Shown here piece after piece: positions 7,624 through 17,256 of a stretch of DNA of 64,000 bases; within the stretch, counting starts at the first letter, position 1; every line of letters starts with the position of its first letter. The position numbers were made by a program, and so were the translations under genes. This DNA comes from Bradyrhizobium sp. NDS-1 (GTDB taxonomy: Bacteria > Pseudomonadota > Alphaproteobacteria > Rhizobiales > Xanthobacteraceae). The notes below the pieces were generated by a model. That model was not told the DNA's origin. It saw nothing but the letters and a program-made list of their open reading frames with translations, and ran no database searches. Where the stretch lies: NCBI RefSeq assembly GCF_032918005.1, contig NZ_CP136628.1, positions 1,411,501 to 1,475,500 of the forward strand, read 5' to 3'.

Positions 7624-8586
7624 TCAGACGAGCCTGCGCGGCAACTCGCCGCCCTTGGTCCAGGCGTCGATCGCCTCGACCATCTGACCGTAATGGATGC
7701 GCAAGCCGTCCTCGGTGGCGTAGCCGAGATGCGGCGTCAGCACGAGATTGTCGAGCTTACGGAAAGGATGGTCGACCGGCAGCGGCTCGACCGCGAACAC
7801 GTCCAGGCCGGCGCCCGCGATCCTGCGCTGCTGCAACGCCTCGAGCAGCGCCTGCTCGTCCACGATCGGCCCGCGCGCGGTGTTGACGAGAAACGCCGTC
7901 GGCTTCATCCGCGCGAGATCGGCAGCGCCGACGAGGCCGCGCGAGCGCTCGCTCAGCACCACATGGATGGTGACGATATCGGCCTTGGCGAACAGCTCCT
8001 CCTTGGAGGCGTAGCCGACGCCGGCCGCCGCACACTTCTCCGGCGTGAGGTTCGGGCTCCAGGCGATCACGTTCATGCCGAACGCCTTGGCGATCCCGGC
8101 CATCTTGCTGCCGAGCTTGCCGAGCCCGACGATCCCGAGCGTCATGCCCTCGATCTCGACGCCGGCAAAGCTCTGCCAGGGCTCGCGGGCATGCATGCGC
8201 GCGTTCTCGCGGCCGATGCCGCGGGTCAGCTCCAGGATCAGGCCCATGGTGAGCGGTGCGGTCGGGTCGCGGGAATATTGCGTGCCGCCGACGGCGACAT
8301 TGCGCGCCTTCGCGGCTTCCATGTCGATCGCGGCGTTGCGCATGCCTGACGTGAGCAGCAGCTTCAGCTTCGGCAAGCTCTCGAACAGGCTCTTGGGGAA
8401 TGCGGTGCGCTCGCGCATCGCGCAGATGATCTCGAAATCGGCCAGCGCGCTGGCCGCCGTCTGTTCGGAGGCGAAGGGATGGCTGAACACGGTGACGTCG
8501 AGGCGGTCGGACAATTTCTGCCAGTCGGCGACGTCGAGCGCGAGGTTGAAATAGTCGTCGAGAATTGCACAGCGCAGCCGGCTCAT
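7624..8586 (-). CDS. D-2-hydroxyacid dehydrogenase family protein
   Basis: A 320-residue NAD(P)-dependent dehydrogenase of the D-isomer 2-hydroxyacid family. The cofactor-binding loop is LGIVGLGKLGSKMAGIAKAFG, and the catalytic set is represented by NTARGPIVDE (Arg), the downstream Glu region and LTPHLGYAT (His). This family reduces 2-keto acids or oxidises D-hydroxy acids; the substrate is not readable here. It stands alone, converging on the L,D-transpeptidase gene across a strong hairpin. Confidence 0.92.
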   Translation of the reverse strand: MSRLRCAILDDYFNLALDVADWQKLSDRLDVTVFSHPFASEQTAASALADFEIICAMRERTAFPKSLFESLPKLKLLLTSGMRNAAIDMEAAKARNVAVGGTQYSRDPTAPLTMGLILELTRGIGRENARMHAREPWQSFAGVEIEGMTLGIVGLGKLGSKMAGIAKAFGMNVIAWSPNLTPEKCAAAGVGYASKEELFAKADIVTIHVVLSERSRGLVGAADLARMKPTAFLVNTARGPIVDEQALLEALQQRRIAGAGLDVFAVEPLPVDHPFRKLDNLVLTPHLGYATEDGLRIHYGQMVEAIDAWTKGGELPRRLV

Positions 8587-8728
8587 CAGCGTTCATCCAG
8601 GGCCAGAGGTGATGGCGAGAGGTGAGGGCGCAAGGCGAGCGCCACCGTCGGAACCAGGCCATGGTTGCGCGCAATCGGACGGCGCGCAAGCCGCCCGCGT
8701 CTTCAAAAATCCGACAGGAGAGAGGCGC

Positions 8729-8944
8729 TTAGAGGTCGCGGGGCTTCAGGCGGAACGGAGCATCCATGCCGTGCTTGGCACGCCAGGCGGGGCCGGGGCC
8801 GCGCATGTAGTGCAGTTCGGGCCGGTAGGGGTTGAAGGCGGTGGCGAAGAAGCGCTTCCAGAAGCCCTTGATCTCCGAGGCGAAGTCGGAGACGTGGCCG
8901 GCTTCTGCCGGAACAGGAAGAGAATGGGTCTCGATCAGAGCCAT
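8729..8944 (-). CDS. Small conserved-looking protein, unknown function
   Basis: A 71-residue protein beginning MALIETHSLPVP. It contains aromatic and basic residues around FWKRFFATAFNPYRPELHYMRG and no signal peptide. Codon use matches neighbouring genes and a GAGG sequence sits 8 bases before the ATG, which supports it as real. The opposite frame is less convincing. I do not recognise a family. Confidence 0.65.
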   Translation of the reverse strand: MALIETHSLPVPAEAGHVSDFASEIKGFWKRFFATAFNPYRPELHYMRGPGPAWRAKHGMDAPFRLKPRDL

Positions 8945-9178
8945 GATGCGGCCTCGCTGTGCTCCCGTTCGTTCTGGGCGGGCGGCGCTGTTTCCGCGCG
9001 AAACCGAGCTTTCGGCCTGATTTATTAAAAGATGGTTTCAATTGTCCGGATCGGTGTCCGGATGGTGTCCATTCCGTATTCGTCCGTGGTGAACGGACGG
9101 AAAACGTTGCCCTTTAGGGACGGGATCGCTACATCGGCGGCGAAGCAAATTTCCTCAAATCGAAGGTTTTCGGGACCG

Positions 9179-10828
<1,650 letters not shown>

Positions 10829-10835
10829 TGGCGGC

Positions 10836-12062
10836 ATGATGCGGCGGGCGCTCATCGCTGCGGTGATCGTGGTCACCTGCGGCTTGTCGTCCGCCCGCGC
10901 CGCCGATGCCGCCTTCACGCAGTTCATCGCCTCGCTCTGGCCGGAGGCACAGGCCGAAGGCGTCTCGCGCAAGACGTTCGACGAGCAGACGCGCGGGCTC
11001 GAACCTGACTACAAGCTGCCCGATCTGCTTCTGCCGGGCCGCCCCGCAACCGGGGCGCCGTCGCAGGCCGAGTTCGTGCAGGTGCCGGCCGACTACGTCA
11101 AGGAAGCCTCGATCGCGCGGCTTGCGGGCGAGGGGCAGCGGCTGCTGCAAAAATACCGTGCCTCGCTGGCTGAGATCGAGAAGAAGTCCGGCGTGCCGGC
11201 GACCGTCATGCTCGCGATCTGGGGCCGCGAGACGGACTATGGCCGCCATACGCTGCCCCATGATCTGCTGCGTGTGCTGGCGACGCAGGCCTATGTCGGA
11301 CGGCGCAAGGATCAGTATCGCAACGAATTCATTGTCGCGCTCAAGATACTCGACGAAGGCGTCGTCACACGCAAGGATATGCGCTCCTCCTGGGCCGGTG
11401 CGACCGGCCTCACCCAGTTCCTTCCATCCGAATATTACAAGCATGGTGTCGATTTCGACGGCGATGGTCGCGTCGACATCTGGCATTCGGTGCCGGATGC
11501 GCTGGCATCAGCCGCGCAGCAGCTCGTCAACAAGGGCTGGCAGAGCGGCGTGCGCTGGGCCTATGAGGTGCAGGCGCCGGCGAAGGTCGATTGCACCACC
11601 GGCGTGCCGGAGGTGACGAAGCCGATCGGACAGTGGCTGCGCGAAGGCTTCGTGCCGGTGCGTGGACAAAAGCTAGGTGCCGCCGAGCAGGCGCAGCCGG
11701 CTTCGCTGCTTCAGCCGGAAGGCATCTACGGTCCGTCGTTCCTGACCACGAAGAACTACTTCGTCATCAAGGAGTACAATTTTTCGGACCTCTATGTGCT
11801 GTTCGTCGGTCATCTCAGCGATCGCATGACGAGCCCGCAGTCATTCGCAACGCCATGGGCGGCCTCCAAGCAGTTGCGCACCAAGGATGTCGAGACGATG
11901 CAGCGCGGGCTGACGCGCGTCGGGCTCTACAAGGACAAGATCGACGGCAAGGCCGGCATGCTGACGCGCGCCGCGCTCGGCGCCTATCAGAAATCGGCCG
12001 GCCTCAAGGTTGATTGCTGGCCGAGCGAAGAGGTGCTCCGCTCGATCCAGGCGGCGCGATAG
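10836..12062 (+). CDS. Lytic murein transglycosylase, MltB type (GH103) with peptidoglycan-binding domain
   Basis: A 408-residue exported enzyme that cleaves the glycan strands of peptidoglycan. A signal peptide ends near AARAAD; the catalytic domain has IWGRETDYGRHTLPHDLL with the catalytic Glu in GRETDYG, followed by ATGLTQFLPSEYY and a DFDGDGRVDIW segment. The last 70 residues form a PG_binding_1 module (TRVGLYKDKIDGKAGMLTR). MltB itself is a lipoprotein; no lipobox is seen here, so it is probably periplasmic and soluble. The gene begins 7 bases after ettA and may be cotranscribed with it. Confidence 0.94.
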   Translation: MMRRALIAAVIVVTCGLSSARAADAAFTQFIASLWPEAQAEGVSRKTFDEQTRGLEPDYKLPDLLLPGRPATGAPSQAEFVQVPADYVKEASIARLAGEGQRLLQKYRASLAEIEKKSGVPATVMLAIWGRETDYGRHTLPHDLLRVLATQAYVGRRKDQYRNEFIVALKILDEGVVTRKDMRSSWAGATGLTQFLPSEYYKHGVDFDGDGRVDIWHSVPDALASAAQQLVNKGWQSGVRWAYEVQAPAKVDCTTGVPEVTKPIGQWLREGFVPVRGQKLGAAEQAQPASLLQPEGIYGPSFLTTKNYFVIKEYNFSDLYVLFVGHLSDRMTSPQSFATPWAASKQLRTKDVETMQRGLTRVGLYKDKIDGKAGMLTRAALGAYQKSAGLKVDCWPSEEVLRSIQAAR

Positions 12063-12076
12063 CGGGCCAAAAGAAA

Positions 12077-12105
12077 AAGCCCGGCCGATGGTCTCGGCCG
12101 GGCTT
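12077..12105. terminator. Terminator hairpin after the transglycosylase gene
   Basis: A perfect 12-bp stem, AAGCCCGGCCGA and TCGGCCGGGCTT, with a TGGTC loop, preceded by an A-run. It lies 14 bases after the stop and between converging genes, so it may work both ways. Confidence 0.88.
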
Positions 12106-12135
12106 CGATCGCGGCGCTGGCGCCGTGCGATCAGA

Positions 12136-12423
12136 TCAGTAGCAGACGCGAACCGGGCGAACGACCCAGCCGAAGCCGTCCCAGTAACGCTGGCGCTGCC
12201 AGTAGCAGGGCGGGGGCGGCGGGCCGGGCTCGGCTACGTAAACCGGACCGCCATAGGCCGGACGGCTCGACGCGATGGCGCCGCCGACGATCGCACCGCC
12301 AATCAGGCCAGCCGCGATGCCGGCGCCGATGCTGCCGTCATGCGCCTTGGCGGACGGAACGGCAGTCACCAGCGAACCGGCGACCGTCGCAACCGTGAGG
12401 GCGGCAACAAGAATCTTCTTCAT
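12136..12423 (-). CDS. Small secreted Gly-rich protein
   Basis: A 95-residue protein with a signal peptide (cleavage near SAKAHD), a glycine-zipper-like stretch GIAAGLIGGAIVGGAIAS and a C-terminal YWDGFGWVVRPVRVCY end. Its neighbour at 12649-12972 has the same layout and a matching end (FWDGYDWRIRRVRVCG), so the two are tandem paralogs. Glycine-zipper segments often insert in or lie on membranes. The function is unknown. Confidence 0.8.
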   Translation of the reverse strand: MKKILVAALTVATVAGSLVTAVPSAKAHDGSIGAGIAAGLIGGAIVGGAIASSRPAYGGPVYVAEPGPPPPPCYWQRQRYWDGFGWVVRPVRVCY

Positions 12424-12648
12424 GCTCAGGACTCTCCTGGGAGATGGGTTCCTCTTGTTAGAGGCGCCCGGGTTTCAAAGGTTCACGCAGGCTCCAATGG
12501 AATTGGCCTTGCAGCTAGGAAGCGCGCAAATGGTCAATCCACGGTAAACGCACACGGAGCTGTGACGAGAAAAAGCGGTCTTTTTCAGGCCCCAAGATGA
12601 ACGGCGAGTCTGGAGTAAATCGGTCGGACGATTCGGCCCGCAGCGCCT

Positions 12649-12972
12649 TCAGCCGCAGACTCTGACGCGGCGGATGCGCCAGTCGTAGCCGTCCCAGAAG
12701 CGCTGCTTCTGCCAGACGCAGCCGCCACCGTAATAGCCGTCGGAGACATAGCCCGGACCCGGCGCGTAGTAGCGGGGCGGGTAATAACCGGGTTGGTAAT
12801 AGCCCGGGCCGGGTCCGTAATAATACGGAGAGGCCAGTGCGCCGCCGACAATTGCGCCGCCGATGATCCCGGCCGCCACACCCGCCGCGACGCCGCGCTG
12901 CGCATTGGCCGGTGTTCCGGCCGCGAGGGCCAGGGAGGCGACGGCAGCGACCGTCAGGAACAGCTTCTTCAT
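12649..12972 (-). CDS. Small secreted Gly/Tyr/Pro-rich protein, paralog of the next gene
   Basis: A 107-residue protein: signal peptide ending near PANAQR, the glycine-zipper segment GVAAGIIGGAIVGGALAS, a Tyr/Pro/Gly-rich middle (YYYGPGPGYYQPGYYPPRYY) and a basic Cys-containing C terminus. The start at 12972 gives a proper signal peptide; a longer upstream frame has none. AAAGG lies about 7 bases upstream. It is a paralog of the gene at 12136-12423. The function is unknown. Confidence 0.8.
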   Translation of the reverse strand: MKKLFLTVAAVASLALAAGTPANAQRGVAAGVAAGIIGGAIVGGALASPYYYGPGPGYYQPGYYPPRYYAPGPGYVSDGYYGGGCVWQKQRFWDGYDWRIRRVRVCG

Positions 12973-13119
12973 CGGGAGGCCTTTCGTAGGACCACGCGGG
13001 AACTCTTTGGGAGCAGAGTTCCACACTTCGCTTGAATGATCAATGAACGGCGCCTTTGGCGGGCGCGACCAATGGATTATCGGGCACCGATGTGCCCGGG
13101 AGGCGAGTTGGACAACGCG

Positions 13120-13413
13120 ATGATAGGTGCATTGATTGCTGCTGGAGTTGTCTTCGCGATCGGCTTCGGCTGGATCGCGCACCTTCAGAACCGGAGCCAG
13201 CGCCGCTCACGGATCGCGGCCGGCGACGGCAATAGTGGCGGCGGCGACACCTATACGAGGACGAACGACGGCTTCTGGCTGGGGAGCTGGTTTTCCGGCG
13301 GCAGTTCGGGGAGCTCGAGCGACGCTGGCGGCTGTTCCAGCAGTGATAGCGGCGGCGGTGGCGGGGATTGCGGAGGCGGCGGTGATGGTGGTGGAGGCGG
13401 CGGCGGCGACTAG
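13120..13413 (+). CDS. Single-pass membrane protein with a poly-Gly/Ser tail
   Basis: A 97-residue protein with one N-terminal membrane helix (MIGALIAAGVVFAIGFGWIA), a short basic segment, and a tail made almost wholly of Gly, Ser and Asp with two cysteines. The tail is low complexity and its length may vary. The ATG at 13120 places the helix at the N terminus; earlier in-frame ATGs at 13036 and 13072 are possible. No family recognised. Confidence 0.65.
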   Translation: MIGALIAAGVVFAIGFGWIAHLQNRSQRRSRIAAGDGNSGGGDTYTRTNDGFWLGSWFSGGSSGSSSDAGGCSSSDSGGGGGDCGGGGDGGGGGGGD

Positions 13414-13449
13414 ATCCCCTCTAATCTTGATTCAGCGCAACGCCCGGTT

Positions 13450-13497
13450 TTGGAGCCGTTCTAGGCTGCTATCGGGCCAGTTTGGAATAGCTTCAAA
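13450..13497. promoter_or_regulatory. Possible degenerate iron control elements before bfd
   Basis: Two 17-base stretches, TTTGGAGCCGTTCTAGG (13450-13466) and TTTGGAATAGCTTCAAA (13481-13497), have the 7-3-7 layout of the Irr box but each match the ideal half-sites at only about 10 of 14 positions. They lie 78-125 bases before the bfd start. This is a weak call. Confidence 0.25.
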
Positions 13498-13574
13498 TAC
13501 TGCTTTTTCCTTTTGCATCCGGCCGGCCCGTTAAATATCGATGGTGACGCATCACCGAAGGGCCTGCCGCTTCC

Positions 13575-13847
13575 ATGATCGTTTGTTCCTGTAACGTGCT
13601 GAGCGATGACGACATCCGCGCCGCCGTCGCCGAGTCCGACGACGCCGTGCGCCATGCCAAGCAGGTCTATGGATGCCTCGGCTGTAGCGCCGAATGTGGC
13701 CGATGTGCCCGGACGATCAAGACCATCATCGACGAAGCGCTTGGCCCCTGCGCCCAGTCCTGCTGCTCAGGCTGCCCGCACAGCCACACCGTGGCCGCGA
13801 ATGACGAGGCGGCCGAGACCCGCCAGTTCGCCCTCGCGGCTTGCTGA
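13575..13847 (+). CDS. bfd: Bacterioferritin-associated ferredoxin with extra cysteines
   Basis: A 90-residue [2Fe-2S] protein that helps release iron from bacterioferritin by passing electrons to its heme. The cluster ligands should be Cys4 and Cys6 (CSC) and Cys41 and Cys44 (ECGRC), matching the family's CxC...CxxC pattern. It also has Cys34 and Cys37 and a C-terminal extension with CAQSCCSGCPHSH (residues 59-71), which E. coli Bfd lacks. The bacterioferritin gene follows in the same direction. Confidence 0.92.
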   Translation: MIVCSCNVLSDDDIRAAVAESDDAVRHAKQVYGCLGCSAECGRCARTIKTIIDEALGPCAQSCCSGCPHSHTVAANDEAAETRQFALAAC

Positions 13848-13919
13848 AATCTTCATCCGATCGGCTGAGCTTTTCCCCGGCTGCATCTCCGTGGCTGGTT
13901 GCCCTCGCCCGCAAACTGA

Positions 13920-13936
13920 TTTAGAAGTATTCTAAA
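13920..13936. promoter_or_regulatory. Iron control element (Irr box) upstream of bfr
   Basis: TTTAGAAGTATTCTAAA is a perfect 7-3-7 inverted repeat and matches the ICE/Irr-box consensus TTTAGAA-N3-TTCTAAA known from Bradyrhizobium. It ends 43 bases before the bfr start. Irr is the iron/heme-responsive Fur-family regulator of rhizobia and commonly represses bfr-type genes under iron limitation; binding here is inferred from the sequence. Confidence 0.85.
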
Positions 13937-13979
13937 TTCGGTTTTGGGCCGATTTGGACTGCAAGAGCTGGAGTGGACC

Positions 13980-14468
13980 ATGCAGGGCGACGCAAAAGTC
14001 ATCGACTATCTCAACAAGGCACTGCGTCACGAACTGACTGCGATCAACCAGTACTGGCTGCACTACCGCTTCCTCGACAATTGGGGTCTCCTCGACATGG
14101 CCAAGGTCTGGCGCAAGGAGTCCATCGAGGAGATGGAGCATGCCGACAAGCTCACCGCGCGCATCCTGTTCTTCGACGGCTTCCCGAATATGCAGGTGCT
14201 CGATCCCCTGCGTATCGGCCAGAACGTCAAGGAGATCATCGAGTGCGATCTCGCCGCCGAGATGAGCGCGCGCGCGCTCTACCAGGAAGCGGCGACCTAC
14301 TGCCACGGCGCCAAGGACTACGTCACGCGAGACCTGTTCGAGAAGCTGATGAGCGACGAGGAGCACCACATCGACTTCCTCGAAACCCAACTCGATTTGA
14401 TCGGCCGCATCGGCCTCGAACTCTACACCCAGAAGCACGTCGGCGGGCTCGAGGGCGAGGGGCATTAA
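13980..14468 (+). CDS. bfr: Bacterioferritin
   Basis: A 162-residue heme-containing ferritin that oxidises Fe(II) and stores iron as a mineral in a 24-subunit shell. All ferroxidase ligands are present: Glu18, Glu51, His54, Glu94, Glu127 and His130, as well as Met52, the heme ligand shared between two subunits. The start at 13980 follows GGAG 6 bases upstream and gives the usual length. A perfect Irr box lies directly upstream and bfd precedes it. Confidence 0.97.
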   Translation: MQGDAKVIDYLNKALRHELTAINQYWLHYRFLDNWGLLDMAKVWRKESIEEMEHADKLTARILFFDGFPNMQVLDPLRIGQNVKEIIECDLAAEMSARALYQEAATYCHGAKDYVTRDLFEKLMSDEEHHIDFLETQLDLIGRIGLELYTQKHVGGLEGEGH

Positions 14469-14492
14469 GCTCCGGCCTTAGCCACGCACCCG

Positions 14493-14657
14493 GTGTCGTC
14501 CCTGCGCAAGCGGGGACCCATCCCACGTGATCTATCTGCAAGTGTCGGTGTTCGTACCGGCGGATAGGTTCTTCACTGCGAGCCTTCGCCAAACCACTCC
14601 CTGTGGTTATGGATCCCGGATCGGCGCACGCTAAGGCGCGCTTGTCCGGGACGACAC
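14493..14657. repeat. Palindromic repeat, type C (GTGTCGTCCC)
   Basis: Begins GTGTCGTCCCTGCGCAAGCG and ends GTCCGGGACGACAC, with the inner landmarks CGTGATCT and CTTCGCCAAAC. A second copy with the same landmarks is at 22741-22867. It fills most of the gap between the convergent bfr and flavoprotein genes. Confidence 0.85.
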
Positions 14658-14674
14658 GGTGATTGCCGCGCCAG

Positions 14675-15283
14675 CTACAGCTGCGACTTGTAGAGCTCCT
14701 CAACGACCTCCTGGCTCTGCCGTTCGCCCAAGCCGGTCTGGTCGTGAATGACCTCGATGATGCTCGGCATCACCGAGCGCTGCACCTTCTCCGGCGACCA
14801 CAGCTTCGAGCGCATCAGTGCCTTGCCGCAGTGGAAATAGACTTCGCTGACCGCGATGTTCAGCACCGCGCGCGGCGGCTTGCCGAATTCCACCATGGAG
14901 GCGAGCAGATCCGGATCGGCCGACAGCGTGCCGCTTCCGCCGACGCGCAGCGTCTCGTCGATCCCGGGCACGAAGAACAGCAGATGCACGAAGCCCGAGC
15001 CTTCGACGACATTGCGAAAACTGTCGATCCGGTTGTTGCCGGATCGGTCAGGCATCAATAGCTGGTTGGGACCTGCGACGTGGACGAAGCCGATGCCGCC
15101 GCCGCGTGGCGAGGCATCGACGCTGCCGTCTGCGCCCGACGTCGCGAGCACGCAGAACGGCGACATCTCGATGAATTTCCTGGCATGCGCATCGATCGCG
15201 GGACGCGCTTTCGCGATCACGCGCGGGCTCGGCTTGGCATAGATGGTGGCGAGGTCTTCGGCGCAAAGATCGGTCAACGGCAT
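14675..15283 (-). CDS. FMN-dependent PPOX-type flavoprotein (MSMEG_1061-like)
   Basis: A 202-residue protein of the pyridoxamine-5'-phosphate-oxidase-like split-barrel group. Family markers are FCVLATSGADGSVDASPRGG, the flavin-binding MPDRSGNNRIDSFRNVV and the C-terminal YFHCGKALMRSKLW. Members bind FMN or F420 and reduce diverse substrates; the substrate here is unknown. Its C terminus (VIHDQTGLGERQSQEVVEEL) is as in close relatives. It is a single gene converging on bfr. Confidence 0.85.
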   Translation of the reverse strand: MPLTDLCAEDLATIYAKPSPRVIAKARPAIDAHARKFIEMSPFCVLATSGADGSVDASPRGGGIGFVHVAGPNQLLMPDRSGNNRIDSFRNVVEGSGFVHLLFFVPGIDETLRVGGSGTLSADPDLLASMVEFGKPPRAVLNIAVSEVYFHCGKALMRSKLWSPEKVQRSVMPSIIEVIHDQTGLGERQSQEVVEELYKSQL

Positions 15284-15348
15284 GCCTCCGCATCAGCTTT
15301 GCGACAAGCTACCCGATCGGGCCGCCTCAGCCAACGAAATCCATCATG

Positions 15349-15702
15349 CTAGACTGCATCCGCCGGCACGAAGCAGCTGATGATGATGGCGCCGCGGTGG
15401 TGAACGTACCAGACCACGGCCTGGCCGACCGGATTGCCCTGGCCGCGGATGATGGCGCGTTCGGGCACCTCCATCCATTGTCCCTCGATCGGCACCCAAT
15501 AGGCGCCGCTCCGCACGTCGTAATCGGTGCGATGGCCGTCGGAGATGTCGCAACAGGGCACGCCGTTCGGCGCGATGACGCTCTTGAACCAGGCCCGGAT
15601 GTCGGGCGGGACGTGATCATATTGCCCGTTGTCGAACGCGAATGCGGCGCTCGTCAGCGCCGTCATCGCGGTCAGCCAAACGCACAGTGCGAGCCTGTGC
15701 AT
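15349..15702 (-). CDS. Secreted protein of unknown function
   Basis: A 117-residue protein with a signal peptide (cleavage near AAFAFD) and two adjacent cysteines in the conserved-looking VPCCDISDGHRTDYDVR, then WVPIEGQWMEVPERAII and a hydrophobic VWYVHHRGAIIISCFVP end. The start ATG at 15702 has GAGGAGG 6 bases upstream. I know similar small periplasmic proteins from Bradyrhizobium genomes but no function. Confidence 0.8.
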   Translation of the reverse strand: MHRLALCVWLTAMTALTSAAFAFDNGQYDHVPPDIRAWFKSVIAPNGVPCCDISDGHRTDYDVRSGAYWVPIEGQWMEVPERAIIRGQGNPVGQAVVWYVHHRGAIIISCFVPADAV

Positions 15703-15945
15703 GCGATCCTCCTCGTCGCGCCGTCCCATTCGCGCGAGTTCTTGCTCGCGTCGATTCCATCGTCGAGGCGATTAAGCCCGAGCTGTCAGCGCATTGCATG
15801 CTCAAATAATATGCGGCGTGAAGGCGTGGCATATGATGCGTTGCGATATCGGGGCGCGACGCCGCGGAACTCAACAGAAGTGTGGGAAGGATGTAGGATT
15901 TCGCTGCCGCCGATCGTCTTTGAGGGAAACATCCGGAGAGACTGC

Positions 15946-16212
15946 ATGTGCCGCAACATCAAGACGCTGTTCAACTTCGATCCGCCGGCGACGGAGGATG
16001 AGATCCACGCCAGCGCGCTCCAGTTCGTGCGAAAACTGTCCGGCTTCAACAAGCCGTCGCAGGCCAACGAGGCGGCGTTCGACCGTGCGGTGGCGGAGGT
16101 CTCGGAGGCCGCGCGGAAACTCCTGACGTCGCTGCACACCCATGCGCCGACGCGCGACCGCGAGGTCGAGGCGGAAAGGGCCAGGGAACGCTCACGGCTG
16201 CGGTTCGGCTAG
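15946..16212 (+). CDS. DUF2277 family protein
   Basis: An 88-residue protein that begins MCRNIKTLFNFDPPAT, the signature start of DUF2277. The family is small, cytoplasmic and of unknown function; the invariant MCRNIK start suggests the N-terminal Cys matters. GGAGAG lies 7 bases upstream of the ATG. The frame is open further upstream but conserved sequence begins here. Confidence 0.9.
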   Translation: MCRNIKTLFNFDPPATEDEIHASALQFVRKLSGFNKPSQANEAAFDRAVAEVSEAARKLLTSLHTHAPTRDREVEAERARERSRLRFG

Positions 16213-16308
16213 CGATCGTCGAAAGCCATTCCGTGATCTGGCTCACGGAAGAAAGCCGCTTGCTGCGTGATGATGTTCGCCGGGGTTTTGACAGCCCGGA
16301 GCAGAGTC

Positions 16309-16530
16309 ATGAGCCGCCCCCTTCTTCCGCTGAAAGCTGGTGCCATCATCTTCACGTTGCTGTGGACGGCGTGGATGATGTGGTGGAGCGGCTCGTTCTC
16401 GAGCGCAAACGTGATCATCCTCGCTCTGTGCGGCGCGGCGGTCGGCTATCTCTGGTATCGCGCCATGCGCTGGCAGTTCGAGCGCATGGGCATGCTGCCG
16501 CGCAAGGACGATGCTTCCGGCACATCTTGA
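16309..16530 (+). CDS. Small two-helix membrane protein
   Basis: A 73-residue protein with two predicted membrane helices (AIIFTLLWTAWMMWWSGSF and VIILALCGAAVGYLWYRAM) and a short charged tail. GGAG sits 7 bases before the ATG at 16309. No family recognised. Confidence 0.78.
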   Translation: MSRPLLPLKAGAIIFTLLWTAWMMWWSGSFSSANVIILALCGAAVGYLWYRAMRWQFERMGMLPRKDDASGTS

Positions 16531-16533
16531 TCT

Positions 16534-16617
16534 GGCGTGTCCCGCAGGTCTCGGAGACATGGGCCCCGGCTCAGCAGCGCAGCATGGCATGCCGCGCTGC
16601 GTCCGGGGGCAGGAGAG
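16534..16617. repeat. Partial type A repeat, inverted
   Basis: Read on the minus strand this stretch contains CCCCGGACGCAGCGCGGCAT and GAGCCGGGGCCCATGTCTCC, the same landmarks as the left half of the elements at 61-198 and 1048-1185. It lies just downstream of the convergent collagen-like gene. Confidence 0.7.
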
Positions 16618-16620
16618 CGG

Positions 16621-17142
16621 TCACTGATCCTTGCCGTGCTTCTTCTTTTTCTTCTTTTTCTTGTGATCATCGCCTTCGCCGGCATCGCTCTCGTCGTCGA
16701 CTATAAGCTCGTCAGTTTCCTGCACGGCGGCCTCCAGCGCTTCGCGTTCGGCGGCTTCGCGCTCGCGTTGGCGGCGACGCTCGTCCCAGGCGTCGAACAG
16801 TTGCTCGAGCCACGGCAGCACCTGTTCTATCGATGGCAACTGACCGGGCGGCCCGGCCTCGCCGCGCGGGCCTTGCGGACCCGCCGGCCCCTGCGGTCCG
16901 GCAGGCCCCTGCGCGCCAATTGCCCCGCGCGGACCCGCCTCGCCCTGCTTGCCTTGCGGACCGGGCTTACCTTGCGGCCCCGCCTTTCCGATCGGCCCCG
17001 GCTTGCCCTGCGGACCAGGCTTGCCGCGCGCGCCGTCCGGCCCGCGTCGGCCGGGATGACCCTGCGGCCCCGGCCGTCCCGGCTCGCCCTGCCGCCCGCG
17101 CGGTCCCTGAGGTCCCTGCCGTCGTCCCTGATCGTCTGCCAC
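16621..17142 (-). CDS. Collagen-like repeat protein without signal peptide
   Basis: A 173-residue protein. Residues 10-102 are 31 unbroken Gly-X-Y triplets rich in Pro, Gln, Arg and Lys ([18 protein letters not shown]), as in collagen triple helices. After this comes a helical, probably coiled-coil segment ([20 protein letters not shown]), an acidic patch ([17 protein letters not shown]) and a run of eight lysines. There is no signal peptide or membrane segment, unlike most bacterial collagen-like surface proteins. The minus-strand frame is clearly real from its regular triplets; the overlapping plus-strand frames are shadows. Confidence 0.85.
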   Translation of the reverse strand: MADDQGRRQGPQGPRGRQGEPGRPGPQGHPGRRGPDGARGKPGPQGKPGPIGKAGPQGKPGPQGKQGEAGPRGAIGAQGPAGPQGPAGPQGPRGEAGPPGQLPSIEQVLPWLEQLFDAWDERRRQREREAAEREALEAAVQETDELIVDDESDAGEGDDHKKKKKKKKHGKDQ

Positions 17143-17256
17143 GCCGCTGCTCCCTTTAACGGACGCAAGCTACTTAGCGGCGTTTGACGACAGCAGCAAT
17201 TCCGCCCGTGTTTCGCAGGGGATCAGTCAACATCAATCGGCCCGCAACCGCGCGCC

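Noticed and set aside
9041..9099. Direct TGTCCGGAT repeats and a CGTCCG/CGGACG pair upstream of ettA considered as an operator
   Set aside because: Short and degenerate, with no known regulator consensus; not strong enough to list.
16537..17187. Plus-strand frame antisense to the collagen-like gene, with membrane-like segments
   Set aside because: Its Leu/Arg/Pro repeats are the reverse reading of Gly-X-Y codons.
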